From NCBI GenBank assembly GCA_024696945.1, contig JAILGF010000014.1, positions 1-48,101 on the forward strand: a stretch of 48,101 nucleotides of DNA, in the 5' to 3' direction. How positions within the stretch are numbered: the stretch's first letter is position 1; every line of letters starts with the position of its first letter. Positions 24,546 to 34,784 of the stretch are shown one piece after another. The DNA comes from Lachnospiraceae bacterium (GTDB lineage Bacteria > Bacillota > Clostridia > Lachnospirales > Lachnospiraceae). The notes beneath the pieces were generated by a model that was not told the origin of the DNA, did no database searches, and saw only the letters and a program-made list of their open reading frames with translations. The position numbers were made by a program, and so were the translations under genes.

Positions 24546-27500
24546 TTAGTTGTAGTTCAATGTAACTACATTCGTTGTAACTGTCTGACCCGATGCATCG
24601 GTTATCACGCACCTTAAGCTCATTCCATCCCTGTATGCCGCATAGGCTACGGTTATATCTGCCTTAGTCTTGCTGCCCCAGGTTGTCCAGTCTGCGTCAC
24701 CTGCATTTTTGTACTGCCACTGATACTTAAGCCCCTTACCGGTTGCCTTAACACTGAAACTTGCAACCGTATTTTTGTCAACTATAACGCTTACCGGCTG
24801 CTTAGTGATAGCTAAAGGCTTCTCATAAGTAAGTACAGCTGCGTTTGAAGTTACCTTCTTGCCGTTTGCATCAGTTACCACGCATCTGAAGCTCATGCCA
24901 TCCCTGTAGTCTGCGTATGCTACGCTGATCTTTGCGGTCTTCTTGCTGGTCCAGTCGGTCCAGGTACTGCTTCCTGCCGCCTTGTACTGCCACAGGTAGC
25001 TTAGTCCCTTGCCTGTTGCCTTTACCTCAAAGCTTGCCAACGCTCCGCTGTTAACAGTGGTGTTAGCAGGATTTAAAGTGATTGCAAGAGGAATATTATA
25101 GGTAAGTGTTGCTGCGTTTGATGTAACCTTCTTGCCGTTTGCATCGGTCACTACACACCTGAAGCTCATGCCGTCCCTGTAATCTGCGTATGCTACGCTG
25201 ATTTTTGCTGTCTTCTTGCTGGTCCAGTCGGTCCAAGTGCTGCTTCCTGCTGCCTTGTACTGCCACAGGTAACGCAGTCCCTTGCCTGTTGCCTTTACTT
25301 CGAAGTTTGCAAGTTCGCCGCCGTTTACAGTAGTACTTGCAGGCTGGGCAGTGATGGCAAGTGGAATATTATAGGTAAGGGTTGCAGCATTTGAAGTTAC
25401 CTTCTTACCATTCTCATCCGTTACTACACACCTGAAGCTCATGCCATCCCTGTATGCAGCGTAAGCTACGGAAATGCTTGCAGTTTTCTTGGTAGTCCAG
25501 TCCGTCCACTCTGTTTTTCCCGCTTCCTTGTACTGCCACAGATATTTAAGTCCCTTACCGGTTGCCTTTACCTCGAAGCTTGCTATCTCACCGCTATTTA
25601 CAGTAATATTTGCAGGCTGAGCGGTAATTGCAAGCGGTACATTATAGGTAAGGGTTGCTACGTTTGATGTAACCTTGTTGTTTGAAGCATCGGTCACTAC
25701 ACACCTAAAGCTCATTCCATCCCTGAAGGAAGCGTATGCTACACTGATCTTTGCCGTAGTTTTGCTGGTCCAGTCGGTCCAAGTATTCTTCCCGGCTTCT
25801 TTGTACTGCCACAGATATTTAAGTCCCTTACCGGTTGCCTTTACCTCAAAGCTTGCTATCTCACCGCTGTTTACAGTAACATTCGCAGGCTGAGAAGTGA
25901 TAGCGAGCTTTATATTGTCATATACTATTTGGGTTTCAGGGACACACAACATAACACGTTCGACACCATCAACATTCAACAAATACTCAGTACAGTCATC
26001 AAATTCTGTCTTTTTTCCAGATTTATATGTTGCTACGAGTTTTTCATTATTGCTGATGTCAAGAGTTGAAATATCAGTATTATGTACATAGATTTTCCAC
26101 AAACCAGGACAATTACTGAGATCCAGATCGGTAATATGATCACCATCAAGATACAACTCTTCCAAAGCCTTACATTTGCTGATATCCAGGCTCGTTATAA
26201 GGTTTCCTCCGCATGATAGTCTTTCCAGCTTGGGTAACCTGGTTACATACAGGTTCTTCAATTTATTGTTCCAGCAATAAAGTTCCTTGAGGTTTGTACA
26301 TTTACTAAGTTCTATACTTGTTACCTGATTACTATCAAATCTCAAACTTTCAAGCAATATATTATTAGTTACATCCAATGTCTTAATCTTGTTGCCATTA
26401 CATGCCAGTCTTATCAGCCCTGTACACTTGCTTACATCTATGCTCGAAAACTGGTTATCATTTAAAGCCAGTTCTCTCAGCAGAGTGTTCCTGCTGATAT
26501 CCAACTGAGTCAGCTGGTTTTCATCACAATACAGAAGCCAGAGTTCGGTATTCTTAGTTACATCCAGATTTTTAAGCTGATTTCCCTGGCAGTGAAGCTG
26601 TTGCAGCTTCAAATTCTTGCTAAGATCCAAACTGGTAAGCTGGTTATATCCACAGGAAAGCCTATTAAGGTTAGGACATTTGGTTACATCAACAGTTTTA
26701 ATCTTGTTATCCCATATGCCCAGGTTTAAAAGGTTTGGACAATTGGTCACATCTATACTTGTAACCTGATTGTGATCAAAGGTAAGCGCCGTTAACAAAG
26801 TATTGTTACCAACATTCAGTTGTGTCAACTTATTATCATCACACAACAATATTTCAAGAGCCTTGTTTTTGCTGACATCCAAAGAAGAAAGCTGATTATT
26901 TCTCAAATTTAAAGATTTCAAAGCCGGACTATTACTGATATTCAGATACGATATCTGATTATTCTCACATTGAAGATTCGTCAAAGCAGTATCTTTACTT
27001 AAGTCCAATGAAACAATCTGGTTATTCTCACAATTCAGATATTCTATAGCAGTACATTTGCTTATATTTAAACTGGCGAGCTGATTTTTGTCGCAATCCA
27101 CCCATGTAAGTGCGGTATTATTACTTAAATCCAAACTAGTTAGCAAGTTATGATTACATGCCAGCTGGGTTAAGGCGGTATTATTCTTTAGATTTAGAGA
27201 TGTCAACTCATTACCACCACAACCAAGATGCGTTAGAAGAGTATTTTTACTCACATCCAAGCTGGTAAGCTTATTAGAACTACAGTATAGATTTTCCAAA
27301 GCTGTATTTTTACTTATGTCAAGGATTGTAATCTTATTACTATTACAATCCAAAGCCATTAAATTCGTATTTTTAGTAACATCCAGTTTTTCAATCAAGT
27401 TATCCGTACATGAAAAATAATATAGCTTTGTATTCCTACCTACATCCAAACTTGTCAAATTATTCTCACTACAAATTAACGATGACAGTTCAAGATTCTT

Positions 27501-28139
27501 ACTCAAATCCAAACTTGTTATCTGATTACCGCTACAATTCAATTCTTTCAGCGCCTGATTATTGCCCAAATTCAAGCTTGTAAGTTTATTTTCTGAACAT
27601 ACCAATGATTTAAGATTTGGATTTTTACTCACATCCAAACTTGAAAGTTCATTATCCCAGCAATAAAATTCTACCAAATGAGAATTTTTACTTACATCTA
27701 TACTAGTCAGCAAATTCTTGCCACAGCTTAAGGATTCCAACCAATCATTTTTACTTACATCAAGCTTTGTAAGTAGATTATCCGGACAATATAAAGAATA
27801 TAAATAGGTATTCTTACTTACATCTATACTGGTAAGCTGATTCCCGCCACATTCCAATTTTCTTAAGTATGTAAAAAATTCAATTCCCTTAAGGTTACTT
27901 ATTCCATATTGGTATACATTGATATTCTCTACCGCCCACATCTCGGATTCCGAAAGCTTCCCATTTTTATCAGTGTCCACATTTTGAGAAATGTACTCTC
28001 TAAAAACTGGATCCGGGAAGTTGGTCGCATTGACAGCTACCTCCCCTCCATCTGCCTTTGAACCATTCGAAGGCAATACCAACAATAATGCAAGGCAAAG
28101 AAATATGCCTGCCATGCCTTTAAAAACTGATTTTTGCAT
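24546..28139 (-). CDS. Secreted LRR protein with EF-hand loop and five Ig-like repeats
   Basis: Predicted surface-binding protein of 1197 residues. After a signal peptide (about 1-30) comes ATNFPDPVFREYI followed by a calcium loop DTDKNGKLSESE. About 28 leucine-rich units of exactly 21 residues then run to roughly residue 700, of the form LTSLDVSKNxxLxxLxCxxNx. This is the IRREKO-type LRR class, in which a Cys or Leu alternates at one position. Five Ig-like repeats finish the protein. No LPXTG motif, SLH module or membrane anchor is visible at the end (VTLNYN). GGGAGG precedes the ATG. The LRR part is visibly more AT-rich than the Ig part. Confidence 0.88.
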   Translation of the reverse strand: MQKSVFKGMAGIFLCLALLLVLPSNGSKADGGEVAVNATNFPDPVFREYISQNVDTDKNGKLSESEMWAVENINVYQYGISNLKGIEFFTYLRKLECGGNQLTSIDVSKNTYLYSLYCPDNLLTKLDVSKNDWLESLSCGKNLLTSIDVSKNSHLVEFYCWDNELSSLDVSKNPNLKSLVCSENKLTSLNLGNNQALKELNCSGNQITSLDLSKNLELSSLICSENNLTSLDVGRNTKLYYFSCTDNLIEKLDVTKNTNLMALDCNSNKITILDISKNTALENLYCSSNKLTSLDVSKNTLLTHLGCGGNELTSLNLKNNTALTQLACNHNLLTSLDLSNNTALTWVDCDKNQLASLNISKCTAIEYLNCENNQIVSLDLSKDTALTNLQCENNQISYLNISNSPALKSLNLRNNQLSSLDVSKNKALEILLCDDNKLTQLNVGNNTLLTALTFDHNQVTSIDVTNCPNLLNLGIWDNKIKTVDVTKCPNLNRLSCGYNQLTSLDLSKNLKLQQLHCQGNQLKNLDVTKNTELWLLYCDENQLTQLDISRNTLLRELALNDNQFSSIDVSKCTGLIRLACNGNKIKTLDVTNNILLESLRFDSNQVTSIELSKCTNLKELYCWNNKLKNLYVTRLPKLERLSCGGNLITSLDISKCKALEELYLDGDHITDLDLSNCPGLWKIYVHNTDISTLDISNNEKLVATYKSGKKTEFDDCTEYLLNVDGVERVMLCVPETQIVYDNIKLAITSQPANVTVNSGEIASFEVKATGKGLKYLWQYKEAGKNTWTDWTSKTTAKISVAYASFRDGMSFRCVVTDASNNKVTSNVATLTYNVPLAITAQPANITVNSGEIASFEVKATGKGLKYLWQYKEAGKTEWTDWTTKKTASISVAYAAYRDGMSFRCVVTDENGKKVTSNAATLTYNIPLAITAQPASTTVNGGELANFEVKATGKGLRYLWQYKAAGSSTWTDWTSKKTAKISVAYADYRDGMSFRCVVTDANGKKVTSNAATLTYNIPLAITLNPANTTVNSGALASFEVKATGKGLSYLWQYKAAGSSTWTDWTSKKTAKISVAYADYRDGMSFRCVVTDANGKKVTSNAAVLTYEKPLAITKQPVSVIVDKNTVASFSVKATGKGLKYQWQYKNAGDADWTTWGSKTKADITVAYAAYRDGMSLRCVITDASGQTVTTNVVTLNYN
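24549..25914 (-). repeat. Tandem array of five 273-bp Ig-like units
   Basis: The units are 91 codons long and very similar in DNA; for example the GCGTTTGA..GTAACCTTCTTGCCGTTTGCATC block recurs exactly 273 bases later. The third and fourth units are nearly identical. The last unit is a different subtype with YQWQYKNAGD. Confidence 0.88.
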
Positions 28140-28255
28140 ATATAATCCTCCCTTTTAGTTGTGTTGCGACAAATAAAATCGCATAATTAGGATATCACAA
28201 ACAAGTAATTATTACAACCATTTTTCATACACTACCTCTTATATGTACTTGAAAT

Positions 28256-28284
28256 TATATATTATCGGCCCATTTGTAGGTCAA
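28256..28284 (-). promoter_or_regulatory. Probable promoter of LRR protein B
   Basis: Minus strand TTGACC (complement 28279-28284), 17-base spacer, TATATA (complement 28256-28261). The leader of about 115 bases shows no other clear element. Confidence 0.6.
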
Positions 28285-28324
28285 GTCGGAAACGACATTT
28301 TTATCTATTAAACAACAAAATTAC

Positions 28325-28355
28325 GCCGGTGAAGTAATCTCATTACCTCACCGAC
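28325..28355. terminator. Hairpin between LRR genes
   Basis: GCCGGTGAAGTAAT and ATTACCTCACCGAC pair with two wobbles around a three-base loop. On the minus strand it is followed by GTAATTTTG, a weak terminator tail. Confidence 0.55.
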
Positions 28356-28401
28356 GCATTTACAACTGCTTTTTTCATGCATTTAATCATTTACACAAGG
28401 G

Positions 28402-28438
28402 AAAGACTCCTGTGCCATATAAGCACACAGGAGTCTTT
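28402..28438. terminator. Terminator hairpin after LRR protein C
   Basis: AAAGACTCCTGTG pairs perfectly with CACAGGAGTCTTT around an 11-base loop. The best T-run is on the plus strand (TTTTATTTTT); on the minus strand, where the gene is, only CTTTCCC follows. Confidence 0.65.
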
Positions 28439-28475
28439 TATTTTTGGTATAAACCTTCTTATTGGTTCTACGATT

Positions 28476-31400
28476 TTATTTATAGTTCAGCTTAACCACA
28501 TTGCTTGTGAGCTTCTGGCCCGATGCATCGGTTATAATGCACCTTAAACTCATTCCGTTCCTGTATACTGCATATGCTACTGTAATGTCCGCAGTAGTCT
28601 TGCTGCCCCAGGTTGTCCAGTCAGAATCCCCTGCATTCTTGTACTGCCACTGGTACTTGAGTCCATTGCCCGTTGCCTTTACGCCAAAGCTCGCTATCAT
28701 ATTTTTATCTACTGTAGCACTTACAGGCTGCTGGGTAATAGCAAATGGCTTCTCATAGGTAAGTACTGCGGCATTAGACGTTACCTTCTTACCGGAAGCA
28801 TCCGTTACTGCACATCTGAAACTCATTCCATCCCTATATGCTGCATATGCCACACTGATCTTTGCTGTGGTCTTGGTGGTCCAGTCAGTCCATGTGCTGC
28901 TTCCTGCTGCCTTATACTGCCACAGGTACTTAAGTCCCTTACCGCTCGCCTTTACCTCAAAGTATGCCAGCTCGCCACTGTTTACGGTAGTATTTGCAGG
29001 CTGAGTAGTGATGGTAAGTGGATTATTATATGTAAGAGTTGCTGCGTTTGAGGTAACCTTCTTGCCCGAAGCATCGGTCACTACACACCTGAAGCTCATT
29101 CCGTCCCTGTAGGAAGCGTAAGCTACGCTTATCTTCGCTGTAGTCTTGCTGGTCCAGTCAGTCCATGTGCTGCTTCCTGCTGCCTTATACTGCCATAAGT
29201 ACTTAAGTCCCTTACCGGCAGCCTTTACCTCAAAGTATGCCAGCTCACCATTGTTTACGGCAGTATTTGCAGGCTGAGTGGTGATGGCAAGTGAATTTTC
29301 ATAAGTAAGTGTTGCCGCATTGGATGTAGCCTTTTTACCGTTTGCATCCGTTATCACACACCTAAAGCTCATTCCATCCCTGTAGGAAGCATATGCAACG
29401 CTGATTTCAGCTGTTTTCTTTGAAGTCCAGTCAGTCCAGGTAGTCTTTCCTTTCTCCTTGTACTGCCATAAGTAACTATGTCCGGTTCCTGTAGCCTTTA
29501 CACTAAAGTTTGCAAGGGCATTTGCGGCTACTGTCGTATCCTTAGGCTGAACAGTAATGACAATGCCGGAACCGCTGCTTTCATAGGTAAGAACTACCTC
29601 ATCTGAAAATACGATGTTTCCTTCTGTATCCGTTATCCTGCATCTCAGACTCATCCCATTCCTGTATGCAGCATACGCAACGCTGATATCAGCAGTAGTT
29701 TTGGTTGTCCAGTCAGTCCACGAAGTCTTTCCTTTCTCCTTGTACTGCCATAGATACTTAAGGCCAACACCCTCTGCCTTTACGCTAAATGATGCAGCTT
29801 CATTTTCATTGACTATAGCATTAGAAGGCTGCTGGGTAATCCTTAAAGAATTTTCCTTAATATATGACAGTTTTACAGGAGTTGTAACTACTTCTTCTCC
29901 ATTCTGGTCAGTGATCCTGCATCTAAGATACATCCCATCCCTTTCCGGGGAATATGCCACACTGATCTTGCTGGTGTTCTTTGATGTCCAGTCAATCCAT
30001 GATCCACCATTTGCGGGGCAATACTGCCACAAATACTTAAGACCTGTCCCATTAGCTTTTACCTCAAAGGATGCAGGTCCGTTCTCCGAAACGGTCACTG
30101 ATTCAGGCTGTGAGGTAATATAAATATTATCCGACTTATCATTTAATACTATATCACAGTCTATAGATGACATTCTGCTAGAAGTACACATATAATAACT
30201 GTTAATACTCCAGTTAGCCCTATATTCATCACTTGATGTAGTATAGCCGGGAATCAAAGACCAATTGTTTGACCTAAGCATCTTTCTGAGTAAAACATTT
30301 CCTGAAAAATCCAGGCTAACGATATTGTTTTGAAGATTTTCAATAGTACTCAATCTGCTGCATTTTGTTATATCAAGCGACTTAATGTTAGTATTGCCGG
30401 AACAGCTTATTCTTTCCAACAAAGGTACATCGCTCAGATCAAGATTTGTGATGTAGCAATTTAATGCAAGATTTCTTATTACTCTGTTTTTGCTCAGATC
30501 AAGTTCAGTAACAGGACCTGCAACTTGAAGCGATCTACAGCTGGGAATATATTCCAAACCCTTTAACGATGTTACAACCTCTGTAGGATATTGTCCAAGG
30601 TAAGGTCCATCTTTAATCATTTCTGATTTTGATAAAAATCCATCCCTGTCTTGATCAAGCCAGCTGCTAACCAGCTTCTCTCTAAAATTATCATCAGGGA
30701 AATTGGTTGAATCAATCTTTATAGGAACATAATTATCAACAACCGTTATCTCCGGATAAGCTAAAGAAACATCAGGACCATACAGCAAAGCATTTGTAAC
30801 ATCCAGATTTTTTATTTCGTTTCCGCCAATAGCGATACTTCTCAGATATCTGTTGTTGCTCAGATCAAGAGAATTAATAGAATTGCCACCAACATTGAGT
30901 TCCTCCAGCAGCTCATTCTTGCTGACATCCAGTTTTGTAAGCGAATTTTCCTGGCAGCTAAGTATGTTAAGCAAAGGATTCTTACTGACATTTAATGAAG
31001 TGATCAGATTCCGATCGCACTTTAATACCACAAGCTTTTGATTATTCTCTACATTAAGCGATCCTATAGTATTTTCTCTGCAGTCAAGATAATCCAGCCA
31101 CAGGTTTTTGCTGACATCCAGCTTATCAAGCTGATTGCTATAACAGATCAATTTCACAAGCTCCTTCTGATTACTAGTGTCAAGAGATCCTATCCAGTTC
31201 TCGCTACAGTCAACATAAACAAGCTTCGGATTATGGGAAATATCAAGTGTACTTACCATGTTTTCGCAGCAATCAAGTTCTTCAAGCAGGGTATTCTGGC
31301 TTAAATCAAGGTTATAGAAATTCGCATTTGCCCTGATATTCAAGCATTTTAAATTTTTGAATACTGTAAAATCAATATCAGAATAATCCAAATGATTGTT

Positions 31401-32216
31401 TGCACATGACAAAAACTCTAGATTCTTACAGTTAGAAAGTTTAATAACTTCCAAAGTATTATTAGAGCAATTCAAGGTTTTAAGTGCGGTATTATTGTTC
31501 AAATTCAAATCAAATAAACCATTATATGAACAGCTAAGACTTGTAAGCTTCGTATTATTACTTAAAATGAGTTCCGTTAAATCATTGTTTGTACAGTTAA
31601 GGTTTGTCAACTTGGTGTTATTAGCAACATTCAGCTCAGTTAATCCATTTTTAGAACAGTCAAGCACTGTTAGATTGGTATTTTTACTTACATCCAAGGT
31701 AGACAGATTGTTATTATTACATACAAGAACCTCAAGATTACGGTTGGTACTAAGATTCAAATCCTTAATTCCTGTTTCTGACAAAGATAGTATTTTTAAA
31801 GAACTGCAACCTGTCAAATCAATACTATTCAATTTACCATGTACATAAACCGACTCCAAAGAAGTACATCCACTTAAATCTAAATCGCTAACGTTATAAA
31901 TATGCACTTGAACAGTTTTCAAGTTTTTAAATATACTAAGTCCTTTAGTGTTTATTATATTAACATCTCCTTCGGGAAGACGCCCTAATATCAACATATT
32001 AGTTGTACTTGTTATCTCTTCCGCTGACAGCTTCCCATCCTTATCTTTGTCATAAAAAAATTTAATAACAGCCCTAAACCCATCATCCGGGAAATTCGTC
32101 TCATTAATCTCCACATCATCAGCTGCAGATGCGCTGACAACAGGCATTTTAATGCAACAGGTTAGGACAAATACTGCCAAAAGCAACGCACTACAAAGTC
32201 TCCGTTTCGTATTCAT
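28476..32216 (-). CDS. Secreted LRR protein with two EF-hand loops and six Ig-like repeats
   Basis: Predicted surface protein of 1246 residues, paralogous to the gene at 42686-46405. It has a signal peptide, then INETNFPDDGFRAV with calcium loop DKDKDGKLSAEE, and a first block of about 18 leucine-rich units of mostly 21 residues. A second INSTNFPDDNFRE-like unit follows (here IDSTNFPDDNFRE, loop DQDRDGFLSKSE), then about five more LRRs and six Ig-like repeats ending in VKLNYK. ATG 32216 is preferred to the TTG six bases upstream because GGAGG lies nine bases before it. Its promoter sits inside a hairpin that also looks like the terminator of the CAP gene. Confidence 0.88.
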   Translation of the reverse strand: MNTKRRLCSALLLAVFVLTCCIKMPVVSASAADDVEINETNFPDDGFRAVIKFFYDKDKDGKLSAEEITSTTNMLILGRLPEGDVNIINTKGLSIFKNLKTVQVHIYNVSDLDLSGCTSLESVYVHGKLNSIDLTGCSSLKILSLSETGIKDLNLSTNRNLEVLVCNNNNLSTLDVSKNTNLTVLDCSKNGLTELNVANNTKLTNLNCTNNDLTELILSNNTKLTSLSCSYNGLFDLNLNNNTALKTLNCSNNTLEVIKLSNCKNLEFLSCANNHLDYSDIDFTVFKNLKCLNIRANANFYNLDLSQNTLLEELDCCENMVSTLDISHNPKLVYVDCSENWIGSLDTSNQKELVKLICYSNQLDKLDVSKNLWLDYLDCRENTIGSLNVENNQKLVVLKCDRNLITSLNVSKNPLLNILSCQENSLTKLDVSKNELLEELNVGGNSINSLDLSNNRYLRSIAIGGNEIKNLDVTNALLYGPDVSLAYPEITVVDNYVPIKIDSTNFPDDNFREKLVSSWLDQDRDGFLSKSEMIKDGPYLGQYPTEVVTSLKGLEYIPSCRSLQVAGPVTELDLSKNRVIRNLALNCYITNLDLSDVPLLERISCSGNTNIKSLDITKCSRLSTIENLQNNIVSLDFSGNVLLRKMLRSNNWSLIPGYTTSSDEYRANWSINSYYMCTSSRMSSIDCDIVLNDKSDNIYITSQPESVTVSENGPASFEVKANGTGLKYLWQYCPANGGSWIDWTSKNTSKISVAYSPERDGMYLRCRITDQNGEEVVTTPVKLSYIKENSLRITQQPSNAIVNENEAASFSVKAEGVGLKYLWQYKEKGKTSWTDWTTKTTADISVAYAAYRNGMSLRCRITDTEGNIVFSDEVVLTYESSGSGIVITVQPKDTTVAANALANFSVKATGTGHSYLWQYKEKGKTTWTDWTSKKTAEISVAYASYRDGMSFRCVITDANGKKATSNAATLTYENSLAITTQPANTAVNNGELAYFEVKAAGKGLKYLWQYKAAGSSTWTDWTSKTTAKISVAYASYRDGMSFRCVVTDASGKKVTSNAATLTYNNPLTITTQPANTTVNSGELAYFEVKASGKGLKYLWQYKAAGSSTWTDWTTKTTAKISVAYAAYRDGMSFRCAVTDASGKKVTSNAAVLTYEKPFAITQQPVSATVDKNMIASFGVKATGNGLKYQWQYKNAGDSDWTTWGSKTTADITVAYAVYRNGMSLRCIITDASGQKLTSNVVKLNYK
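28479..30130 (-). repeat. Tandem array of six Ig-like units
   Basis: About 273-285 bp per unit. Units four and five are close copies of units in the CAP gene and in LRR protein B. The last unit is the YQWQYK end subtype. Confidence 0.85.
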
Positions 32217-32242
32217 ACGCAATATCCTCCCTATTAAAATAT

Positions 32243-32294
32243 AAAAAAGGTTTTATTTCCAGTATATTATAGCAAGAAATAAAACCTTTCGCAA
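32243..32294 (-). promoter_or_regulatory. Promoter of LRR protein C nested in a terminator-like hairpin
   Basis: Minus strand TTGCGA (complement 32289-32294), 17-base spacer, TATAAT (complement 32266-32271) with TG one base before it. A perfect 13-bp inverted repeat AAGGTTTTATTTC/GAAATAAAACCTT (32247-32259 and 32276-32288) encloses the -10 and is followed on the minus strand by a T-run. Read from the CAP gene it is an intrinsic terminator. Confidence 0.75.
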
Positions 32295-32368
32295 CAGTTT
32301 TTGCCTTATTGCATTAGCCAAGTATTAAATTCTAAGATCTGTAAAAATGTATCCTGACGATTATCTGA

Positions 32369-34519
32369 TTATTTATATTTTAATGTAACCACACTTGTTG
32401 TAACCCTCTGGCCTGATGCATCAGTTATCACGCATCTTAAGCTCATTCCATCCCTGTATGTAGCATAGGCTACTGTAATGTCCGCTTTAGTCTTGCTGCT
32501 CCAGGTTGTCCAGCTTGTATCTCCTGCGTTCTTATACTTCCACTGGTACTTAAGTCCCTTACCGGTTGCCTTTACACTGAAACTTGCAAGTGTTCCCTTG
32601 TTCACTGTTACGCTTACAGGCTGCTTGGTAATCTCTAAGGGTACGGAATAGGTAAGCACTGCTACATTAGAAGTTACCTTCTTATTGGATGCATCAGTCA
32701 CTATACACCTGAAGCTCATTCCGTCCCTGTAAGAAGCATATGCCACGCTTATCTTTGCTGTAGTCTTGCTGGTCCAGTCGGTCCAGGTACTGCTTCCTGC
32801 TGCCTTGTACTGCCATAAGTACTTAAGTCCCTTACCGCTCGCCTTTACCTCAAAGTATGCAAGCTCGCCGCTGTTTACGGTTGTATTTGCAGGCTGGGTG
32901 GTGATGATAAGCGGATTGTTATAGGTAAGAGTTGCTGCATTTGAAGTAACCTTCTTGCCGTTTGCATCGGTCACTACACACCTGAAGCTCATTCCGTCCC
33001 TATAGGAAGCGTATGCTACGCTTATTTTCGCTGTAGTCTTACTTGTCCAGTCGGTCCAGTTGCTGCTTCCTGCTGCCTTGTACTGCCACAGATACTTCAG
33101 TCCCTTGCCGCTCGCTTTGACTTCAAAGCTTGCAAGCTCACCAGCATTTACAGTGGAGTTTGCAGGGTGGGCAGTAATGGCAAATGGAGTATTATAGGTA
33201 AGTGTTGCAGCGTTTGAAATCACCTTGCTGCCACTCGCATCCGTTACAACGCACCTGAAGCTCATACCATCCCTGTATGCTGCGTAAGCTACGGAAATAC
33301 TTGCGGTCTTCTTGTTGGTCCAGTCAGTCCAGGTCGTCTTTCCTTTTTCTTTATACTGCCATAGGTACTCAAGCCCTGTGCCAGACGCTTTTACATTGAA
33401 ATAAGCAAGATTCCCTGTCGTTACAGTAGTACTCTCCGGCTGTTTGCTGATAATAATCTCGCTAAATTCCTGCAGGTCATCCGGGTCTGATAACGATACC
33501 GTCCATGCAATATCCTTTATCGTACCGCCGGTCGAATTAGAAGAAGTAAGCATAAGATATACCAAATTATCTCCCGGCTTAAGCATCTGACTTGTGTTCT
33601 GGATACTAAAGCTTCCTCCGGAATAATTCTGTGACATTACACTTAAGATATCATCAAGCTTTTCTTTTATTTCTGAAGCTGTAATGCTATTTACTCTGAG
33701 TGTATTCCAGTCCACTCCTACATATGCATTGCAGGCTATATAGTCACCTGACAGCCATGAATCCAGATTCTCATAGCCAAGTGTAAGCTTTTTCGTCCCT
33801 TCTTCAAAAATTACATTCAGATTGTTTTTGGGAATTTCAATAACCTGATAGTAATCTCCGGTTACTCCCGTAAAACCTTCCTTTAGTCCGGAAAATGAAG
33901 AAAATTCTCCGGAAATGCAGATCCATTTTTCAGTTCCGTACATAAAAGCTCCAAGTCCGACATACTTGTTTCTTGGATTGATCATGCTGGTATAATGTCC
34001 CGTAACGGCAGTGGAATCCTGATTCACCCAGGCAGTCTTCTCGCCGTACCACTGGTTTACTCCATATACCATATTACCGTTATAGTTCCACGCAAGAACC
34101 TCGCCCCAACTTTGGGTACCATTATAGCTTACGCTAAAACAGCTTTTACCATTCGGGCGGGTATGGTCCCAGAACACATCAGCTTCAGCAGCTCTGGTCT
34201 GTGCTATCAATTCAAGGTCGGAGGACCACTTGATCGGTACATAGTCGCTTTCCGTAAGCGGTTGACCTGTCGAAGGATTTAAAACACCTTCCTTACATGC
34301 TTCAAGTCTTATCTCATTTATCCTGTCTAAAGCCTTCTGTCTTTCATCAGTTCTATAAGTTCCTTTAAAAACGACGAGTATTCCATTATTTATTGGATTT
34401 TCATCAGAACTTTCACGCGTCTTCGCCTGAAGACTTCTTTCCGGCAGAAATGCTATGATCATAGCCGCCAGTAAAGCAATAAACATAAAATTCCTTATCA
34501 GATTCCTATGTGTTCTCAT
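32369..34519 (-). CDS. Secreted CAP-domain protein with four Ig-like repeats
   Basis: A 716-residue exported protein of the CAP (SCP/PR-1-like) superfamily. A signal peptide (about 1-32) is followed by the CAP domain (about 55-230). Its family motifs are FWDHTRPNGKSCF, GEVLAWN (in place of GEN) and GHYTSMINPRNKYVGLGAF. A less conserved region of about 130 residues then leads to four Ig-like repeats ending in VTLKYK. Bacterial CAP proteins are extracellular; their activities remain mostly undefined. GGAGG lies nine bases before the ATG. The leader (34520-34650) contains a stem ATCATGAC/GTTATGAT. Confidence 0.87.
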   Translation of the reverse strand: MRTHRNLIRNFMFIALLAAMIIAFLPERSLQAKTRESSDENPINNGILVVFKGTYRTDERQKALDRINEIRLEACKEGVLNPSTGQPLTESDYVPIKWSSDLELIAQTRAAEADVFWDHTRPNGKSCFSVSYNGTQSWGEVLAWNYNGNMVYGVNQWYGEKTAWVNQDSTAVTGHYTSMINPRNKYVGLGAFMYGTEKWICISGEFSSFSGLKEGFTGVTGDYYQVIEIPKNNLNVIFEEGTKKLTLGYENLDSWLSGDYIACNAYVGVDWNTLRVNSITASEIKEKLDDILSVMSQNYSGGSFSIQNTSQMLKPGDNLVYLMLTSSNSTGGTIKDIAWTVSLSDPDDLQEFSEIIISKQPESTTVTTGNLAYFNVKASGTGLEYLWQYKEKGKTTWTDWTNKKTASISVAYAAYRDGMSFRCVVTDASGSKVISNAATLTYNTPFAITAHPANSTVNAGELASFEVKASGKGLKYLWQYKAAGSSNWTDWTSKTTAKISVAYASYRDGMSFRCVVTDANGKKVTSNAATLTYNNPLIITTQPANTTVNSGELAYFEVKASGKGLKYLWQYKAAGSSTWTDWTSKTTAKISVAYASYRDGMSFRCIVTDASNKKVTSNVAVLTYSVPLEITKQPVSVTVNKGTLASFSVKATGKGLKYQWKYKNAGDTSWTTWSSKTKADITVAYATYRDGMSLRCVITDASGQRVTTSVVTLKYK
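32372..33462 (-). repeat. Tandem array of four Ig-like units
   Basis: 273-bp units. Units two and three share long identical DNA runs with those in LRR proteins B and C. The last unit is the YQWKYKNAGD end subtype. Confidence 0.85.
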
Positions 34520-34648
34520 TCATCTACTCCTCCACATATAATATGTATTGACCTCTCACATTCGTTCGGCGACATTTCGGTTGGAACATTATATGATCAT
34601 AACTTCGTCATGATGGTTCCTCCCTCGCAAACAATATGTTTAATATTT

Positions 34649-34678
34649 ATTATACCACCCATCCCAAAAATCGGTCAA
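34649..34678 (-). promoter_or_regulatory. Promoter of the CAP gene
   Basis: Minus strand TTGACC (complement 34673-34678), 18-base spacer, TATAAT (complement 34649-34654). Confidence 0.75.
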
Positions 34679-34733
34679 GGCAAAACCTTCATTTTTAGTA
34701 TATTTTAATACCTTTCTAGCAACAATCCAAACT

Positions 34734-34763
34734 AAAAAACCGCCGGGGATTTCTCCCCGGCGG
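34734..34763 (-). terminator. Terminator of the transglutaminase gene
   Basis: A 10-bp perfect stem CCGCCGGGGA/TCCCCGGCGG with a four-base loop, and a run of six T on the minus strand. Confidence 0.9.
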
Positions 34764-34784
34764 CTTCGTTCTTTCATAAGATTT

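Noticed and set aside
24549..25914. Regular direct repeats suggestive of CRISPR
   Set aside because: The period is 273 bp, the units are coding, and there are no unique spacers or cas genes.
26000..27900. 63-bp periodic repeats
   Set aside because: They are the 21-codon leucine-rich units of a protein, not a DNA-level satellite or CRISPR.
29614..30123. Plus-strand open frame of 169 codons
   Set aside because: It lies antisense to the Ig-like array and reappears with the same sequence at each unit; it is a periodic shadow without a ribosome site.
34590..34625. Four-codon leader peptide (MTKL) before the CAP gene
   Set aside because: It has a ribosome-site-like GGAGG, but its codons give no regulatory logic and it overlaps a stem; chance is more likely.
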